A DNA stretch of 64,000 bases. Origin: Clavaria fumosa. Taxonomy: Eukaryota > Basidiomycota > Agaricomycetes > Agaricales > Clavariaceae. The stretch spans positions 496,001 through 560,000 of the forward strand of contig OX637800.1 of NCBI GenBank assembly GCA_951802425.1. Reading direction: 5' to 3'. The position numbers were made by a program, and so were the translations under genes. The notes beneath the pieces were generated by a model. That model worked only from the letters and a program-made list of their open reading frames with translations, did not search any database and was not told the origin of the DNA. This document shows positions 11,102 through 20,995 of this stretch, piece by piece. Positions within the stretch are counted from its first letter, which is position 1. The number at the start of each line of letters is the position of its first letter.

Positions 11102-12569
11102 CTAGAGGGTATTGAGAGGTCCGGGCTTGTTTGGATAAGCTTGGTGGAAATCCGAAACGGCCTCGGAGGCGTGGACAAGTTCCGTAGCGGGAAGCCAGGA
11201 TGTTTCTTCATCGGTTCCTTCGTATCCGGACCACCGCACCAGGTATAGGAGTTTGCAGGTGCAGCGTTTGTCGATCTTGGAGTCGAGCACTTCGGAGATT
11301 TCGTGCTCTAAGTCTCCATCGATCTCTACTGGAGGAGGCAGGGTGATGGTACGATTCGGAATTGTATTCGGAGTGACTGGCTCCAGCATGGAAATGTGGA
11401 AGACGGGGTGGACGGCTCGCATGGCCTCGGGGAGTCGGAGTATGAAGGAGTGCGAACCGGCCTCTCCGATGATCTCGAAAGGTCCGAGGAACTTGTCGGC
11501 GAGTTTTTTGGAGGGTCTGGTCGTACGGAAAAACTTCGCCTTTACGTATACTCGGTTTCCGACCTTAAACTCCAGTGCCGGAGTCCGACGTTTGTCCGCC
11601 AGACCCTGATAGCGACTCTGCGCTTCGGCGATTTGGTTACGGAGTTCTTGGTGCAGCTGATCCAAGTCTACAGTGAGCTCTCGGGCACGGACCGAAGTTA
11701 CTTCGCGTTCGGGAAATACCGAGATATTCAGATGATAACCCTTGTTCACGAAGAACGGAGAAACCCCAGTGGTGGCGCTCGGGGCATTGTTGTAGGCAAA
11801 CTCGGCGAGGGGTAGAAGCTGCGACCAGTTGTCCTGCTGGTAATTGCAGTAACAACGGAGGTATTGTTCCAACGTCTGGTTAGTCCGCTCCGTCTGTCCG
11901 TCGCCCTCCGGATGATATCCGGAGGTGAAGTGTAAAGTCATGTCCAGGACTTTACCCAACGAGCGAAAAAAAACGGGAAACGAACTCGGAGCCGCGATCG
12001 GAGGTGACATGCGACGGAACTCCATGTTTCGAGAAGACGTGGAATACGAATAGACAAGCCAACTCCGCGGAGTTCACTTTGTCGGTCGTCGGGATGAAGA
12101 TTCCCTGCTTCGTAAACCTATCAACAACCACCAATATTGCGGTAAAACCGGAGCTCTCAGGGAGTTGCTTGATGAAATCCATCGAAATGGAATTCCACGG
12201 TTTCTCGGGTATGGGTAGCTGCTTGAGCGTTCCATATGGCTTATGCTGAGGGGCTTTCGCCCTACCACAAGTCGTGCAAGACTTGCAAAAGTCCGATACG
12301 AATCCTCGGAGTTTCGGCCAGGTATAATCCCTGAAGACCAAGGCCGTAGTCTTGGTCTGACCGAAATGTCCGGCGAGCGGGTGATCATGTCTCACGCGTA
12401 AAACGCGGAGTCGGAGGTCATTGACGTCCGGTACATAAATCTGTCCGCGCTCGCGGAGAAGTCCGTCATCGTCCATGGACCACTTAGGGTCCGCGGAGTT
12501 CGAGCGGAGGTCTTCTAGGATCGAGCAAGAGTCCAGACTGGATGTCCTCTCGGAGTTGATGATCGTCAA
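11102..12569 (-). pseudogene. Gypsy-B integrase and chromodomain, two frame breaks
   Basis: Continuation of pol. The first frame (12,569-11,952) has the HH-CC zinc region ending CTTCGRAK and the catalytic core with MDFI and SDRG. It breaks at an A8 run (11,966-11,973). The next frame (12,025-11,102) carries GYHPEGDGQTERTNQ, the GPF-EI segment, HPVFH and a C-terminal chromodomain (LVRWSGY, SWLPATEL). A first break separates it from RNase H near 12,484-12,540. Both breaks look like one-base indels. The homopolymer break could be a sequencing or assembly error. Confidence 0.85.
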
Positions 12570-14907
12570 TCACAAACGACGCGCGGAGTGCGGGTACGTA
12601 AAGCGACGAAGCTCGGAGAGACGATATCAATTGTTCGCTGGAGAACATCGGCCGGAGGTTTTGCGGATTGACGCGGGCATAGTCGCTATCCCCCTCTTTG
12701 GGATAGACGTCCCAACGTCTAGTCAACGCATTGGGTTTCATTCCGAGGCGCCTGGGGCGGAATTGGATCACAAAATTGAACTGGGAAAGGAACTCCGACC
12801 ACCTGGCTTGACGCCGGGTGAGTAGGCGGACTGTGGAGAAGTACTCTAGGTTCTTGTGGTCGGTAACAATGTCGACCGGAATTCCAGAACCTTCGAGATA
12901 GTGCCTCCAAGCGGTAAACGCCTCAAATATAACGAGAAGTTCCTTATCGTGGGTGTCATAGTTCAGTTCGGAGACGCCTAGGGTGCGGGAATGAAAAGCG
13001 ATAGGGTGGACTTCACCGTCGGAGGTGACCGTAGAAAGTATCGCGGCGACAGCGTAGTCCGAGGCGTCCGTTTCGACTATCAGCGGAGCTCCAGGTATGA
13101 AGTGCAAGAGGATCGGAGCCGTGGAGAACGCGGTTTTTAGATAGTCAAACGTGGACTGGCAATCGTCGGACCACTGCCACTCAATGTTTTTATGCGTCAA
13201 GCGGTTCATCGGAGCGACGATCTCGGAATAGCCATGGACGAAGCGGCAATAGAAATTGGCGAACCCGAGGAAGGACTGGACATCCTTGACCTTCTGTGGA
13301 GTCGGCCAATCCTGAATAGTTTTCACTTTAGCCGTGTCCATAGAAAGTCCGGACAGAGATAAAACAAATCCGAGATACTCCACGGTTTCAGCGTGAAATT
13401 CACACTTAGCCGGGTTCAGGAAGAGACCGTGCTCCTGGAGCCTTCGGAGTACCTCTCGGACGTGCTCAATGTGTTGTTTCGGATCCTCGGAGTAAATTAG
13501 GATGTCGTCGAGGTAGACGACCATGAACGTGTCGAGAAGGTCGGAGAATATGTCGTTCATAAAGTGCTGGAATGTGGCGGGCGCGTTTGTGAGCCCGAAA
13601 GGCATCACACACCATTCAAAGGATCCGTATCGGGTGCGGAATGCGGTCTTCCATTCGTCACCCTCAGCGATACGGACCAGGTGATACGCGTGTCGGAGGT
13701 CGAGTTTTGTATAGATTCGGGCTTTTCCTGGAACGTCGAGAAGATCTTTAGTCAGCGGGAGTGGATAACGGTCTTTTTTGGTCAATTTATTGAGACCACA
13801 GAAATCAACGCATAATTGGAGCGTTCCGTTCTTCTTCCGGACAAAGAGCACAGGTGCTCCGTGCGGAGAATGGCTTGGATGGATAAATCCGATGCAGAGG
13901 TGCTCGTCCAAAAACTCGCGGAGTTCGCTGAGTTCGGACTGCGACAGAGAGTAGACCGCACCTGGCGGAGGGGATTGGCCATCCAGCAGGTTGATCTTTA
14001 AATCATACGGTCGATGCGGAGCAAGGGTATCTGCCTTCTTTTTACTGAAGACATCTGGGAAGTCCCTGTACTCCTCCGGAACGGAGAGGAGGTCCTGGGG
14101 GGTGGTGTCGGGGATGTTGAACGAAGCGGAGGCCGCGCGCGCGGACTCGCTCGACAACGTCATGCCAAAGACTTGGGACCCGCGAAGTCCACAAGCCGTG
14201 ATGAATGCGGCAGCATTCACAAAAGAAACTTTGGGTGTCTCCTGGAGAGACGGAGTAGACGGAAAGGTCAGAGACTGGGTCAAAGACGGAGACAGAGGCA
14301 GAGATGGAGACGGAGTCCGGGTCTGGTTCGGAGTCGCTGCAGACGACATTTGAACCGGAGCACACGGAGCGGAGACAGACAGAGGGACAGAGGTGGACAG
14401 AGGGACAGAGTAGAGAGTGCTGGCCGGTGCACCCTCTGGATCAGATTTCGGAGTTTTCTCCTCTTTCGTAGATGGTCTGGGCTTTATCTGGCCAGTAATC
14501 CAGTCAACCAGCGGGTTGTTTTGGAACAGCCAATTCATTCCCAAGATCACATCACTAGAGGGATCAAGATTGGTAACTACACACAAGACATCGGTCGGAT
14601 CCATGGCGGAGAGCCGAATGGATAACCAGACCGCTTCGGTAACCCATACGGAGGTGGTCCCGTTAATAAAAATGACCTCCCGAGGGGTCACCGGAGTTTT
14701 CGGAAGACGGAAGCGAGAAGCAAATTTGGCGTCAATGAAACAAAGTTCAGTGCCGGAGTCTATCATAGCTTTGAACGGAGACGAAATAGAAGGAGAGGAG
14801 GCAAGAAGGGAAAGAGAACGATGAAAGGAAAGGGTATCGAGTATCGGTTCCGTACGATCGGAGTCGGAGCAGCCGGAGAGTCGTACTATGCTCTCTGGGC
14901 TGCTCAA
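12484..14907 (-). CDS. Gypsy-B Pol: protease, reverse transcriptase, RNase H
   Basis: Frame -1 to gag, with no AUG at its head, so a Gag-Pol fusion by frameshifting is expected. Protease has the IDSG catalytic loop and ILGMNWL. Reverse transcriptase has VDFCGLN, MPFGLTNAPATFQ and the YLDDIL active site. RNase H has ETDASDYA, HDKELL and TDHKN. The frame ends at 12,484, after the RNase H-integrase linker, at a frame break rather than a natural stop. The closest relatives should be chromovirus-like Ty3 elements of basidiomycetes. Confidence 0.93.
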   Translation of the reverse strand: MSSPESIVRLSGCSDSDRTEPILDTLSFHRSLSLLASSPSISSPFKAMIDSGTELCFIDAKFASRFRLPKTPVTPREVIFINGTTSVWVTEAVWLSIRLSAMDPTDVLCVVTNLDPSSDVILGMNWLFQNNPLVDWITGQIKPRPSTKEEKTPKSDPEGAPASTLYSVPLSTSVPLSVSAPCAPVQMSSAATPNQTRTPSPSLPLSPSLTQSLTFPSTPSLQETPKVSFVNAAAFITACGLRGSQVFGMTLSSESARAASASFNIPDTTPQDLLSVPEEYRDFPDVFSKKKADTLAPHRPYDLKINLLDGQSPPPGAVYSLSQSELSELREFLDEHLCIGFIHPSHSPHGAPVLFVRKKNGTLQLCVDFCGLNKLTKKDRYPLPLTKDLLDVPGKARIYTKLDLRHAYHLVRIAEGDEWKTAFRTRYGSFEWCVMPFGLTNAPATFQHFMNDIFSDLLDTFMVVYLDDILIYSEDPKQHIEHVREVLRRLQEHGLFLNPAKCEFHAETVEYLGFVLSLSGLSMDTAKVKTIQDWPTPQKVKDVQSFLGFANFYCRFVHGYSEIVAPMNRLTHKNIEWQWSDDCQSTFDYLKTAFSTAPILLHFIPGAPLIVETDASDYAVAAILSTVTSDGEVHPIAFHSRTLGVSELNYDTHDKELLVIFEAFTAWRHYLEGSGIPVDIVTDHKNLEYFSTVRLLTRRQARWSEFLSQFNFVIQFRPRRLGMKPNALTRRWDVYPKEGDSDYARVNPQNLRPMFSSEQLISSLRASSLYVPALRASFVIDDHQLREDIQSGLLLDPRRPPLELRGP

Positions 14908-16079
14908 TCTTTTTTTGGCATGGAGTCACCTCCCTCGGAGGTGATTCGTGCAGCGCTGGCACTGGCCCGCGAGGTCCACTTACGACACTCGTTGGCTTTG
15001 TGGCCCGCTATTCCACAGAAGAGGCACAGATTATTATCGAAACGCCGTTGGTGTTCCTCTGGAGTCAGTTTTCCATCCTGACCCAGATGGGCCTTCTTTG
15101 TGTCGCTGGAGCTACCGGAGTTAGCGGAGCCCTCAGTGACCTTTGGAACAGAGTTCCCAGAAGTCGAACCGGAGTTCACCGGACGCTTATCCGAGGGTTT
15201 CTCGGACTTGGTATTAGCGCCGGAAGTGCTTGGGGACTTGGGAATATCCGAAGTCTCCTTTTTTATGGTGTTGTTAGGCGTTGGAGCTTTAACGGAGTCC
15301 CAGGAGATCTCCTGCTGACGAGCCCAATAACGGCCATCGATCGCACTGGCTTGCTCGCGGAGTCCGCGGAGCGTGTCCGCGCGGTTAACGCGGGCCAGTT
15401 CATCTTTGATGCGGCTAGCAAGTCCTTTGTAGAACTGCCGCTGCAACGCGTACTCGTCCCAATGGACAATGGACGCAAATCTGTTGAACGAAATGGTATA
15501 TTTCGTCAACTTCTGGTCCTCATGCATCCGGAGGCGTTCGAGTTCGAACTCCGCCTCGCAGATCGCGTCGTAAGGACCAAAGTTCTCTGTAAGTTGAGCA
15601 ACAAACATCTTATAGTTCGAAAGAACCGGATGGTCTTCACCATCCAGGATCATTGGTTCGAACCATTCCAAGGCGAAGCCTCGGAGAAAGGAAAGGACAT
15701 AGCGTACCTTATGAGAATCGGATTTGAACGCTCTTGGGTGATCAAGGAAGTTTAACTGGCATTGGACCAAGAAGCTTTTCAACTTCTTAGCATCCGAGCC
15801 ATCGAATGTGTCGGGGTCGCGTGGTTTTACCGTATCCGGGCGCTTGTTGGCGTTGATAATTTGCTGAAGAAGGTGTGCCAGAGTTGGTTCGCGCTCTGCT
15901 CGAGGTGTCAGAGGTTCATTTAGCTCGTCATCGTCGTCAGTGACCGCGGGATCTGACTCTTTGTCGTGGTCCGGAGGTCCGGACACACTCGGAGTCGGAG
16001 TATTGTTGGCCGGTTCTGGAATGTCGACGTCGTCGGCAACAGGAGGTGGAGGTCGAGCACCGGAACGTGTAGTAGGCAT
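14904..16079 (-). CDS. Gypsy-B Gag
   Basis: 391 residues from ATG at 16,079. It has a proline- and acid-rich N-terminus, a retrotransposon Gag capsid-like core (FDGSDAKKLKSFLVQCQLNF onward), a Ser/Thr-rich linker and one CCHC knuckle (CLFCGIAGHKANEC). The stop lies two codons after an A7 slippery run. Gag would form the particle and bind the RNA. Confidence 0.93.
   Translation of the reverse strand: MPTTRSGARPPPPVADDVDIPEPANNTPTPSVSGPPDHDKESDPAVTDDDDELNEPLTPRAEREPTLAHLLQQIINANKRPDTVKPRDPDTFDGSDAKKLKSFLVQCQLNFLDHPRAFKSDSHKVRYVLSFLRGFALEWFEPMILDGEDHPVLSNYKMFVAQLTENFGPYDAICEAEFELERLRMHEDQKLTKYTISFNRFASIVHWDEYALQRQFYKGLASRIKDELARVNRADTLRGLREQASAIDGRYWARQQEISWDSVKAPTPNNTIKKETSDIPKSPSTSGANTKSEKPSDKRPVNSGSTSGNSVPKVTEGSANSGSSSDTKKAHLGQDGKLTPEEHQRRFDNNLCLFCGIAGHKANECRKWTSRASASAARITSEGGDSMPKKD
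14910..14916 (-). promoter_or_regulatory. Gypsy-B -1 ribosomal frameshift heptamer
   Basis: On the minus strand the zero frame reads CCA AAA AAA GAT TGA, giving the canonical slippery site A AAA AAA. Slipping back one base reads through as K-K-R-L-S-S into pol. A run of seven T on the plus strand at 14,910-14,916 encodes it. Confidence 0.75.
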
Positions 16080-16106
16080 TGTTAAGTTTGTATATACGAG
16101 GTTTGA

Positions 16107-16117
16107 AGTTCGAATAT
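16107..16117 (-). other. Gypsy-B self-priming primer binding site
   Basis: On the minus strand ATATTCGAACT follows the LTR end after a two-base spacer (GT). It is exactly complementary to the predicted RNA start at 16,472-16,462. Confidence 0.75.
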
Positions 16118-16119
16118 AC

Positions 16120-16842
16120 TGTCAAGGTCCTAACAAGGTTAGCGGCGAAGGGGTTAGCGGAGCGGAGCGGAGATATTCTATCGGAGTCCGGTCGGAGTCC
16201 AATATCGGAGAAATGGAGAAGTAAACACAAGGAAGAGAGACTTATGGGACTGCGGCCTCAACGTATGTGTTGTGCCACCGCGTATATACGTGTCCCTATT
16301 TATCAAACAAGAACAATACCTAAGGGAGGATCAGAACACAAGTCAAAACTCCGAAGTTGATCGGAGTCCGTCGGAGTTGGTCGGAGTTGATCGGATGACG
16401 AGGAGAACGTTGAGGACAATGAGGACGAAAGCTCAGAGATGTTTAGGATCAAGAGACATTAATATTCGAACTGAGGAGCAGGGAGATACAGGTGGAAACT
16501 TATACTGCAAGGACAGAGTATAGGAGTAATGTGAAACAATGTACTTATCAAATTACTAGGAGAGTTTCACCACTTGTGCCTGTGCAAATTTCTTGGAACA
16601 AAGAAACAACAACAAAAGCGACTCCCATGGGTCAAGGGTATCCTCTCAGTAGTGAACAGAATGAGGGGATGGAGGGAGAAGGTTCTAGAACGAAGTCCGA
16701 ATGGTTCGAAGGTCGGCGGAGTAAAGTCCGATGAAGGTGCGGAGCGGGGCGTACGGAGTTACGGCAGAGCGGATCGGAGTTGGTACGGAGCTCGGAGTCC
16801 AGGGTGGGGATAGTGCTTATGCAAGCGGATGGGGTCGTAACA
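16120..16842 (-). repeat. Gypsy-B 5' LTR (right copy)
   Basis: 723 bp with the same ends as the left copy. It carries the sense promoter and start site. The leader from 16,472 to the gag ATG at 16,079 has a single AUG (at 16,459), created by a C-to-T change relative to the other LTR, which has ACG there. Confidence 0.93.
16462..16504 (-). promoter_or_regulatory. Gypsy-B sense TATA box and predicted start site
   Basis: Minus-strand TATAAG begins at 16,504. The 11-mer AGTTCGAATAT, complementary to the PBS, starts at 16,472, 32 nt downstream. Confidence 0.7.
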
Positions 16843-17583
16843 CCTACCTACTTCGTAGAGTATTCTGCAGTCCGGATACCGCCCTCGTACACCCTCGTAT
16901 ACCCACATACACCCCTCCTGTATACCCCTGAACTCCCCCGCACCTCCGTCCCCCCGTCCCTCGTATATCTGCGCACCTCCGTACTCCTGTCCGACTCCCC
17001 GTCTCCTGTCCCTCTGTCTATCTCCGCACCTCTGTCCTTTCCGCCCGCCACCTTGTAATTTGTATCATGTCTAATCCGACCCTCGTCCTCTGTCCCCTAC
17101 GTCAGTTGTGCCAAGTCCCGACCAAGTCCCGACCAAGTCCTGACCAACTCCTGACCAACTCCTGACTTCCACCCGACACCCGGAATCTGTCCCGACAGCC
17201 TACACCATCTGTCCGACCTCCGGAAATCATCCCCGAACTCCGGAACTCCGTATCCCTCCTCCTCCCTGGCCTCTGTCTCCTCTACTTAGTCTTTTGTTAA
17301 ACCCGAACTCCATCCGAACTCCGTCTCCACCCTCCCATCCGTCCCTCAACTCGAATATGACGAAGTCCATCCCGGACATCTCGCCCGAGCACCGGACCCG
17401 AAGTCCCGAATCCCGTAACTCCGAAATATGGGACACCCAGGACTCAGTAAGGGCGTCGTTTCAATACGTTCGCCAAAGTCCCACCCAAACCCCGAAGTCC
17501 AACTCCGGACCTCCGGACCCCCCGGACCCGAACTCCGAACTCTGACCGGACTTCACCCCGACCCTCCGAGCACGCACGTAACA
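16843..17583 (+). repeat. Gypsy-A 3' LTR, right part
   Basis: Resumes the Gypsy-A LTR after the second CCTAC and ends GTAACA followed by TTCAC. It holds the R-U5 portion, including the self-primer copy just downstream of the nested insertion. Confidence 0.92.
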
Positions 17584-17588
17584 TTCAC

Positions 17589-18046
17589 TCTCACCCTGGC
17601 TCACACTTCTGCTTCATCTGCACACCCACTCTCCCCTTTACATTAAATCATGTAAATTCATCCAAATATTACTGAAGATACTGCTCATAGGTATGCATCT
17701 ACTCACAAAGTCTGATGAAAATATATGAAGTGTTTGCTGAGATATAGCCAATGTGCCATGCTCATTTAATATCAAGAATAATGGGGATCTTTGGAACAGA
17801 TGGAAAGTGGGATGTGGTTTCCATACAAAAGATGATGCCAAAAATGGGAACTAGGCATATGAATATTTTGGTGATTATTGGAAATTATTTAACAGAAGTT
17901 GGCCTGAAAATATTCCTGGGGTTAGGGCACCTATTTGACATCAGGTTCCAGGTGTTTTGAGTGTGGTATACCTTATGCTTCCAAAGATCCCAGGTTCCAA
18001 AACTACAGTGGCCAGCTGTGGCCAGATGTTAGAGAAGGGTCAGCAG
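17589..18046. other. Anonymous AT-rich sequence
   Basis: Flank of Gypsy-A. No gene, RNA or transposon end is recognised. Confidence 0.4.
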
Positions 18047-18880
18047 AAAGTGGAGCATTGGCCACTTGGTAGTGAATGGTATGGGGGGTTAGAGGGGGTA
18101 TAGGGAAAGGGTGTGGGTGCTTTACATAAGTGTTTTAGTGTCCAGGTCCAAAGATCCCGGGAAAATGAGTTTTTTGGGCATTTTCAGGGGATCTTTGAAA
18201 ATAGAAGCTCAGGGGATCAGGTAAGTGGCCATAAACCATTGATATACTATAGAGAATGTCTTCTCAAAGTTTCATAGGCCTCCCATGCCTACATATTGTA
18301 AAATATGCTATTCTTTGTAATGATACACTAGGAAGAGGCCAAAATGAAAACCAGGGGATCTTTTGAAGTAGCAAGTGGGGTGAGACATGATCCATACAAA
18401 AGTTGTATTGTTTTACCTATAGAACATGTCTACAAGGTTCCTATAACACATTTTGCAGTTTTTTATTATGTGGCCAAACTTGCATTGGCCATTTGTTTTA
18501 CAGCTAGGTGCCACCACAAGTACAAACTTGTGTGAGGACTGTGAGAACTGGATTCTGACTGTATGGTGGAATTGTTGCTTTGTGGGTGATGGGAGGGGAG
18601 AGAGAGGGATGGAATATGATAGGTATGGGATTGCCCAGTATAGCATTCCATTTGTTTTGGAATCCTATGGTTGGTTTTGACAAACAGGAGAATTTTGACT
18701 AGTTCAGTCAGCAGCTTTGGCATGCATTGGGAAATGAGTTTGGGAAAAATGTAAACCATGGAAATTGAAGATTAGAGGGGTAGATATAGGCACACAAAAT
18801 TTCAAAAGACTAGCTTGAGTGGTTAGCTTGCAGTGAAAGAAAGCGCAGATGCTCCATCTGCACAAGGACTATGCTGTTAG
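18047..18880. repeat. Duplicated segments X (18,047-18,509) and Y (18,506-18,880)
   Basis: X recurs at 19,531-19,993 and Y at 19,157-19,530, both directly oriented with only scattered substitutions, but in the order Y'-X'. A 55-codon frame starting MKTRGSFEV at 18,344 is present in both X copies and has no recognised domain. The X-Y joint and the X'-Gypsy-C joint both fall at the same cagctaggt sequence. Confidence 0.75.
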
Positions 18881-19156
18881 GATAGGAGCAACAAGGGACC
18901 ATTCGCAGAAAAACAGTTTAGTCTGTTTAGCATGTTATATGATAGTGGTCATCATTTAGAGCATCCATGATCAATTTCAAGAGATTTTCACAGTTAGATC
19001 TTGTGCTGTGAGGCCTGCAAATTGTATGGGTACTTGTGTTGTTTAGGTTTGTAGGAAGGCAACTGTAGTCCTGGATGTGGCAGAGTAATTGAAACAAAGT
19101 CAGGGTGTATTATTCATGCACTATACTCAATCTTTCAATGTGATCCCATTTGATTT
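18881..19156. other. Unique spacer between duplicated blocks
   Basis: Single-copy AT-rich sequence separating Y and Y'. No feature is seen. Confidence 0.4.
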
Positions 19157-19993
19157 AGGTGCCACCACAAGTACAAACTTGTGTGAGGATGTGAGAACTG
19201 GATTCTGACTATATGCTGGAATTGTTGCTTTGTGGGTGATGGGAGGGGAGAGAGAGGGATGGAATATGATAGGTATGGGATGGCCCAGTATAGCATTCCA
19301 TTTGTTTTGGAATCCTATGGTTGGTTTTGATAAATGGGAGAATTTTGACTGGTTTGGTCAGCAGCTCTGGCATGCATTGGGAAATAAGTTTGGGGAAAAT
19401 GTAAACCATGGAAATTGAGGATTAGAGGGGTAGATATAGGCACACAAAATTTCAAAAGACTAGCTTGAGTGGTTAGCTTGCAGTGAAAGAAAGCGCAGAT
19501 GCTCCATCTGCACAAGGACTATGCTGTTAGAAAGTGGAGCATTGGCCACTTGGTAGTGAATGGTATGGGGGGTTAGAGGGGGTATAGGGAAAGGGTGTGG
19601 GTGCTTTACATAAGTGTTTTAGTGTCCAGGTCCAAAGATCCCGGGAAAATGAGTTTTTTGGGCATTTTCAGGGGATCTTTGAAAGTAGAAGCTTAGGGGA
19701 TCAGGTAAGTGGCCATAAACCATTGATATACTATAGAGAATGTCTCCTCAAAGTTTCATAGGCCTCCCATGCCTACGTATTGTACAATATGCTATTCTTT
19801 GTAATGATACACTAGGAAGAGGCCAAAATGAAAACCAGGGGATCTTTTGAAGTAGCAAGTGGGGTGAGACATGATCCATACAAAAGTTGTATTGTTTTAC
19901 CTATAGAACATGTCTACAAGGTTCCTATAACACATTTTGCAGTTTTTTATTATGTGGCCAAACTTGCATTGGCCATTTGTTTTACAGCTAGGT
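19157..19993. repeat. Duplicated segments Y' (19,157-19,530) and X' (19,531-19,993)
   Basis: Second copies of Y and X, in swapped order. X' directly abuts the truncated 3' end of the Gypsy-C gag at 19,993/19,994. Confidence 0.75.
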
Positions 19994-20995
19994 CTGTTTC
20001 GCAGTCTGCTTCTTGGGGCAATTCTTGGCCAAATGGCCAGTTTTGTGGCATGTGAAGCATCGTCCTTCTTTAAAGTGTCTGATGCGTTCTTCTGGATTCA
20101 TTTGCACTGCTCAGATCTGTCGCCCAGCTGGCCTTCGTACTAGACCACCCCTCTCCCTCATGCGTGTGAGGATTCTTTCTTCGAATCGTAAGGCCGCATG
20201 CAGCAGGTCGGACATGCTTTCTGGTCGTGTTATATTGACCATTGCATCCTTGATGCTTTCCTTTAGTCCAGCGTAGAACTGATGCATCAGTGCGGCTTCA
20301 TTGTAATCCGTGAGTGGTGCGTCCTTCATGAAGGCTGCGTAGTAGTCAGCTACGGTGGTGGTCTGTCGGAGCTTCTCAATTCTCTGCTGCGCTTCAATCC
20401 TTGTGTCCAATGGTCCCCAGAGTCTCTTAGCCTCCCTGACTAGGGTCTCGAAGTCATCCAAAAGTGGGTCTGGGATGGCTCGTTCGAGGGACTGGAGGAT
20501 CCCATAGGCCCATGGCTGGACGTTCTCTCCTTCGCAGAGTCGTAACAGGTACATTGCCTTATTTCGGTCTGAAGCAAAGTACCCTGGGTAGCTCTGGAAG
20601 TACACCCGTAGCTGGATTGTGAATGGTCCCCAGTTCTTCCTCTGGCCGTCGAAGGGTTTGGGTGCCGGGGGTCTCGGTCCTCTCCCATCGTCCCTCGAAT
20701 CTGGGTCTGGGGCCGGGGTAGAGGTGGGGATTCGGGTTGTCCGGATTCTGAATGGGTCCGGATCAGGCCTCCACTCCTCTCCTGGGGACTCCATTTCTGG
20801 TCTGGGGACCTCCATACTCTGTTCTCCTATAACAGATGATGGTACCACCAGTGATCCTTCCCCTCTGGGGGTTGTCGATCCCTCAATCTCTGAGGGGCTG
20901 GCAGTCAGTCCTGCTCCCGCCGGGTCTATTCTGGCTGGTGTTGCCGGCCCTTTCTTTGTTCCTATTCCGAACTTGGCTAATGTCTCTTTACTCAT
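19994..20995 (-). pseudogene. Gypsy-C Gag, truncated
   Basis: ATG at 20,995 opens 294 codons with a Pro-rich N-terminus and a capsid-like core (KPFDGQRKNWGPF through to MREFGG-like endings). A stop at 20,111 comes before the knuckle CFTCHKTGHLAKNC. The knuckle is read in another frame starting MNPEERIRHF near 20,077, so a frame break separates it. The rest is lost at 19,993. The gag ATG overlaps the leader ORF stop as ATGA (20,992-20,995). Confidence 0.85.

Larger units (their letters stand above)
8556..16842 (-). mobile_element. Gypsy-B: nearly intact Ty3/Gypsy element nested in the Gypsy-A LTR
   Basis: 8,287 bp with 723-bp LTRs, TGTCAAG...GTAACA ends (plus-strand reading) and the duplication CCTAC at 8,551-8,555 and 16,843-16,847. 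Coding runs right to left: gag, then pol in the -1 frame, then a 3' region with an 82-bp tandem repeat, then an antisense accessory ORF beside the left LTR. LTRs differ at 8 of 723 positions. Two frame breaks lie in the integrase part. It interrupts Gypsy-A between that element's TATA box and its start site. Confidence 0.95.
1863..17583 (+). mobile_element. Gypsy-A: full-length, decayed Ty3/Gypsy element hosting a nested insertion
   Basis: The element starts TGTCACG, ends GTAACA, and is flanked by the 5-bp duplication TTCAC (1,858-1,862 and 17,584-17,588). Its LTRs are 1,293 bp (left) and, after removing Gypsy-B, about 1,280 bp (right). Without the nested element it is about 7.4 kb. Transcription runs left to right: self-priming PBS at 3,158, relic pol on the plus strand, an antisense accessory ORF at the 3' end and a polypurine tract before 8,014. 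LTRs differ by roughly 35-40 substitutions plus short indels, so it is the oldest complete element in the window, as its nesting requires. Confidence 0.93.

Noticed and set aside
16101..16120. tRNA T-loop-like word (gttcgaat) as a tRNA primer site for Gypsy-B
   Set aside because: The same word is perfectly complementary to the predicted RNA start of the element itself, as in the other families, so a tRNA explanation is unnecessary.
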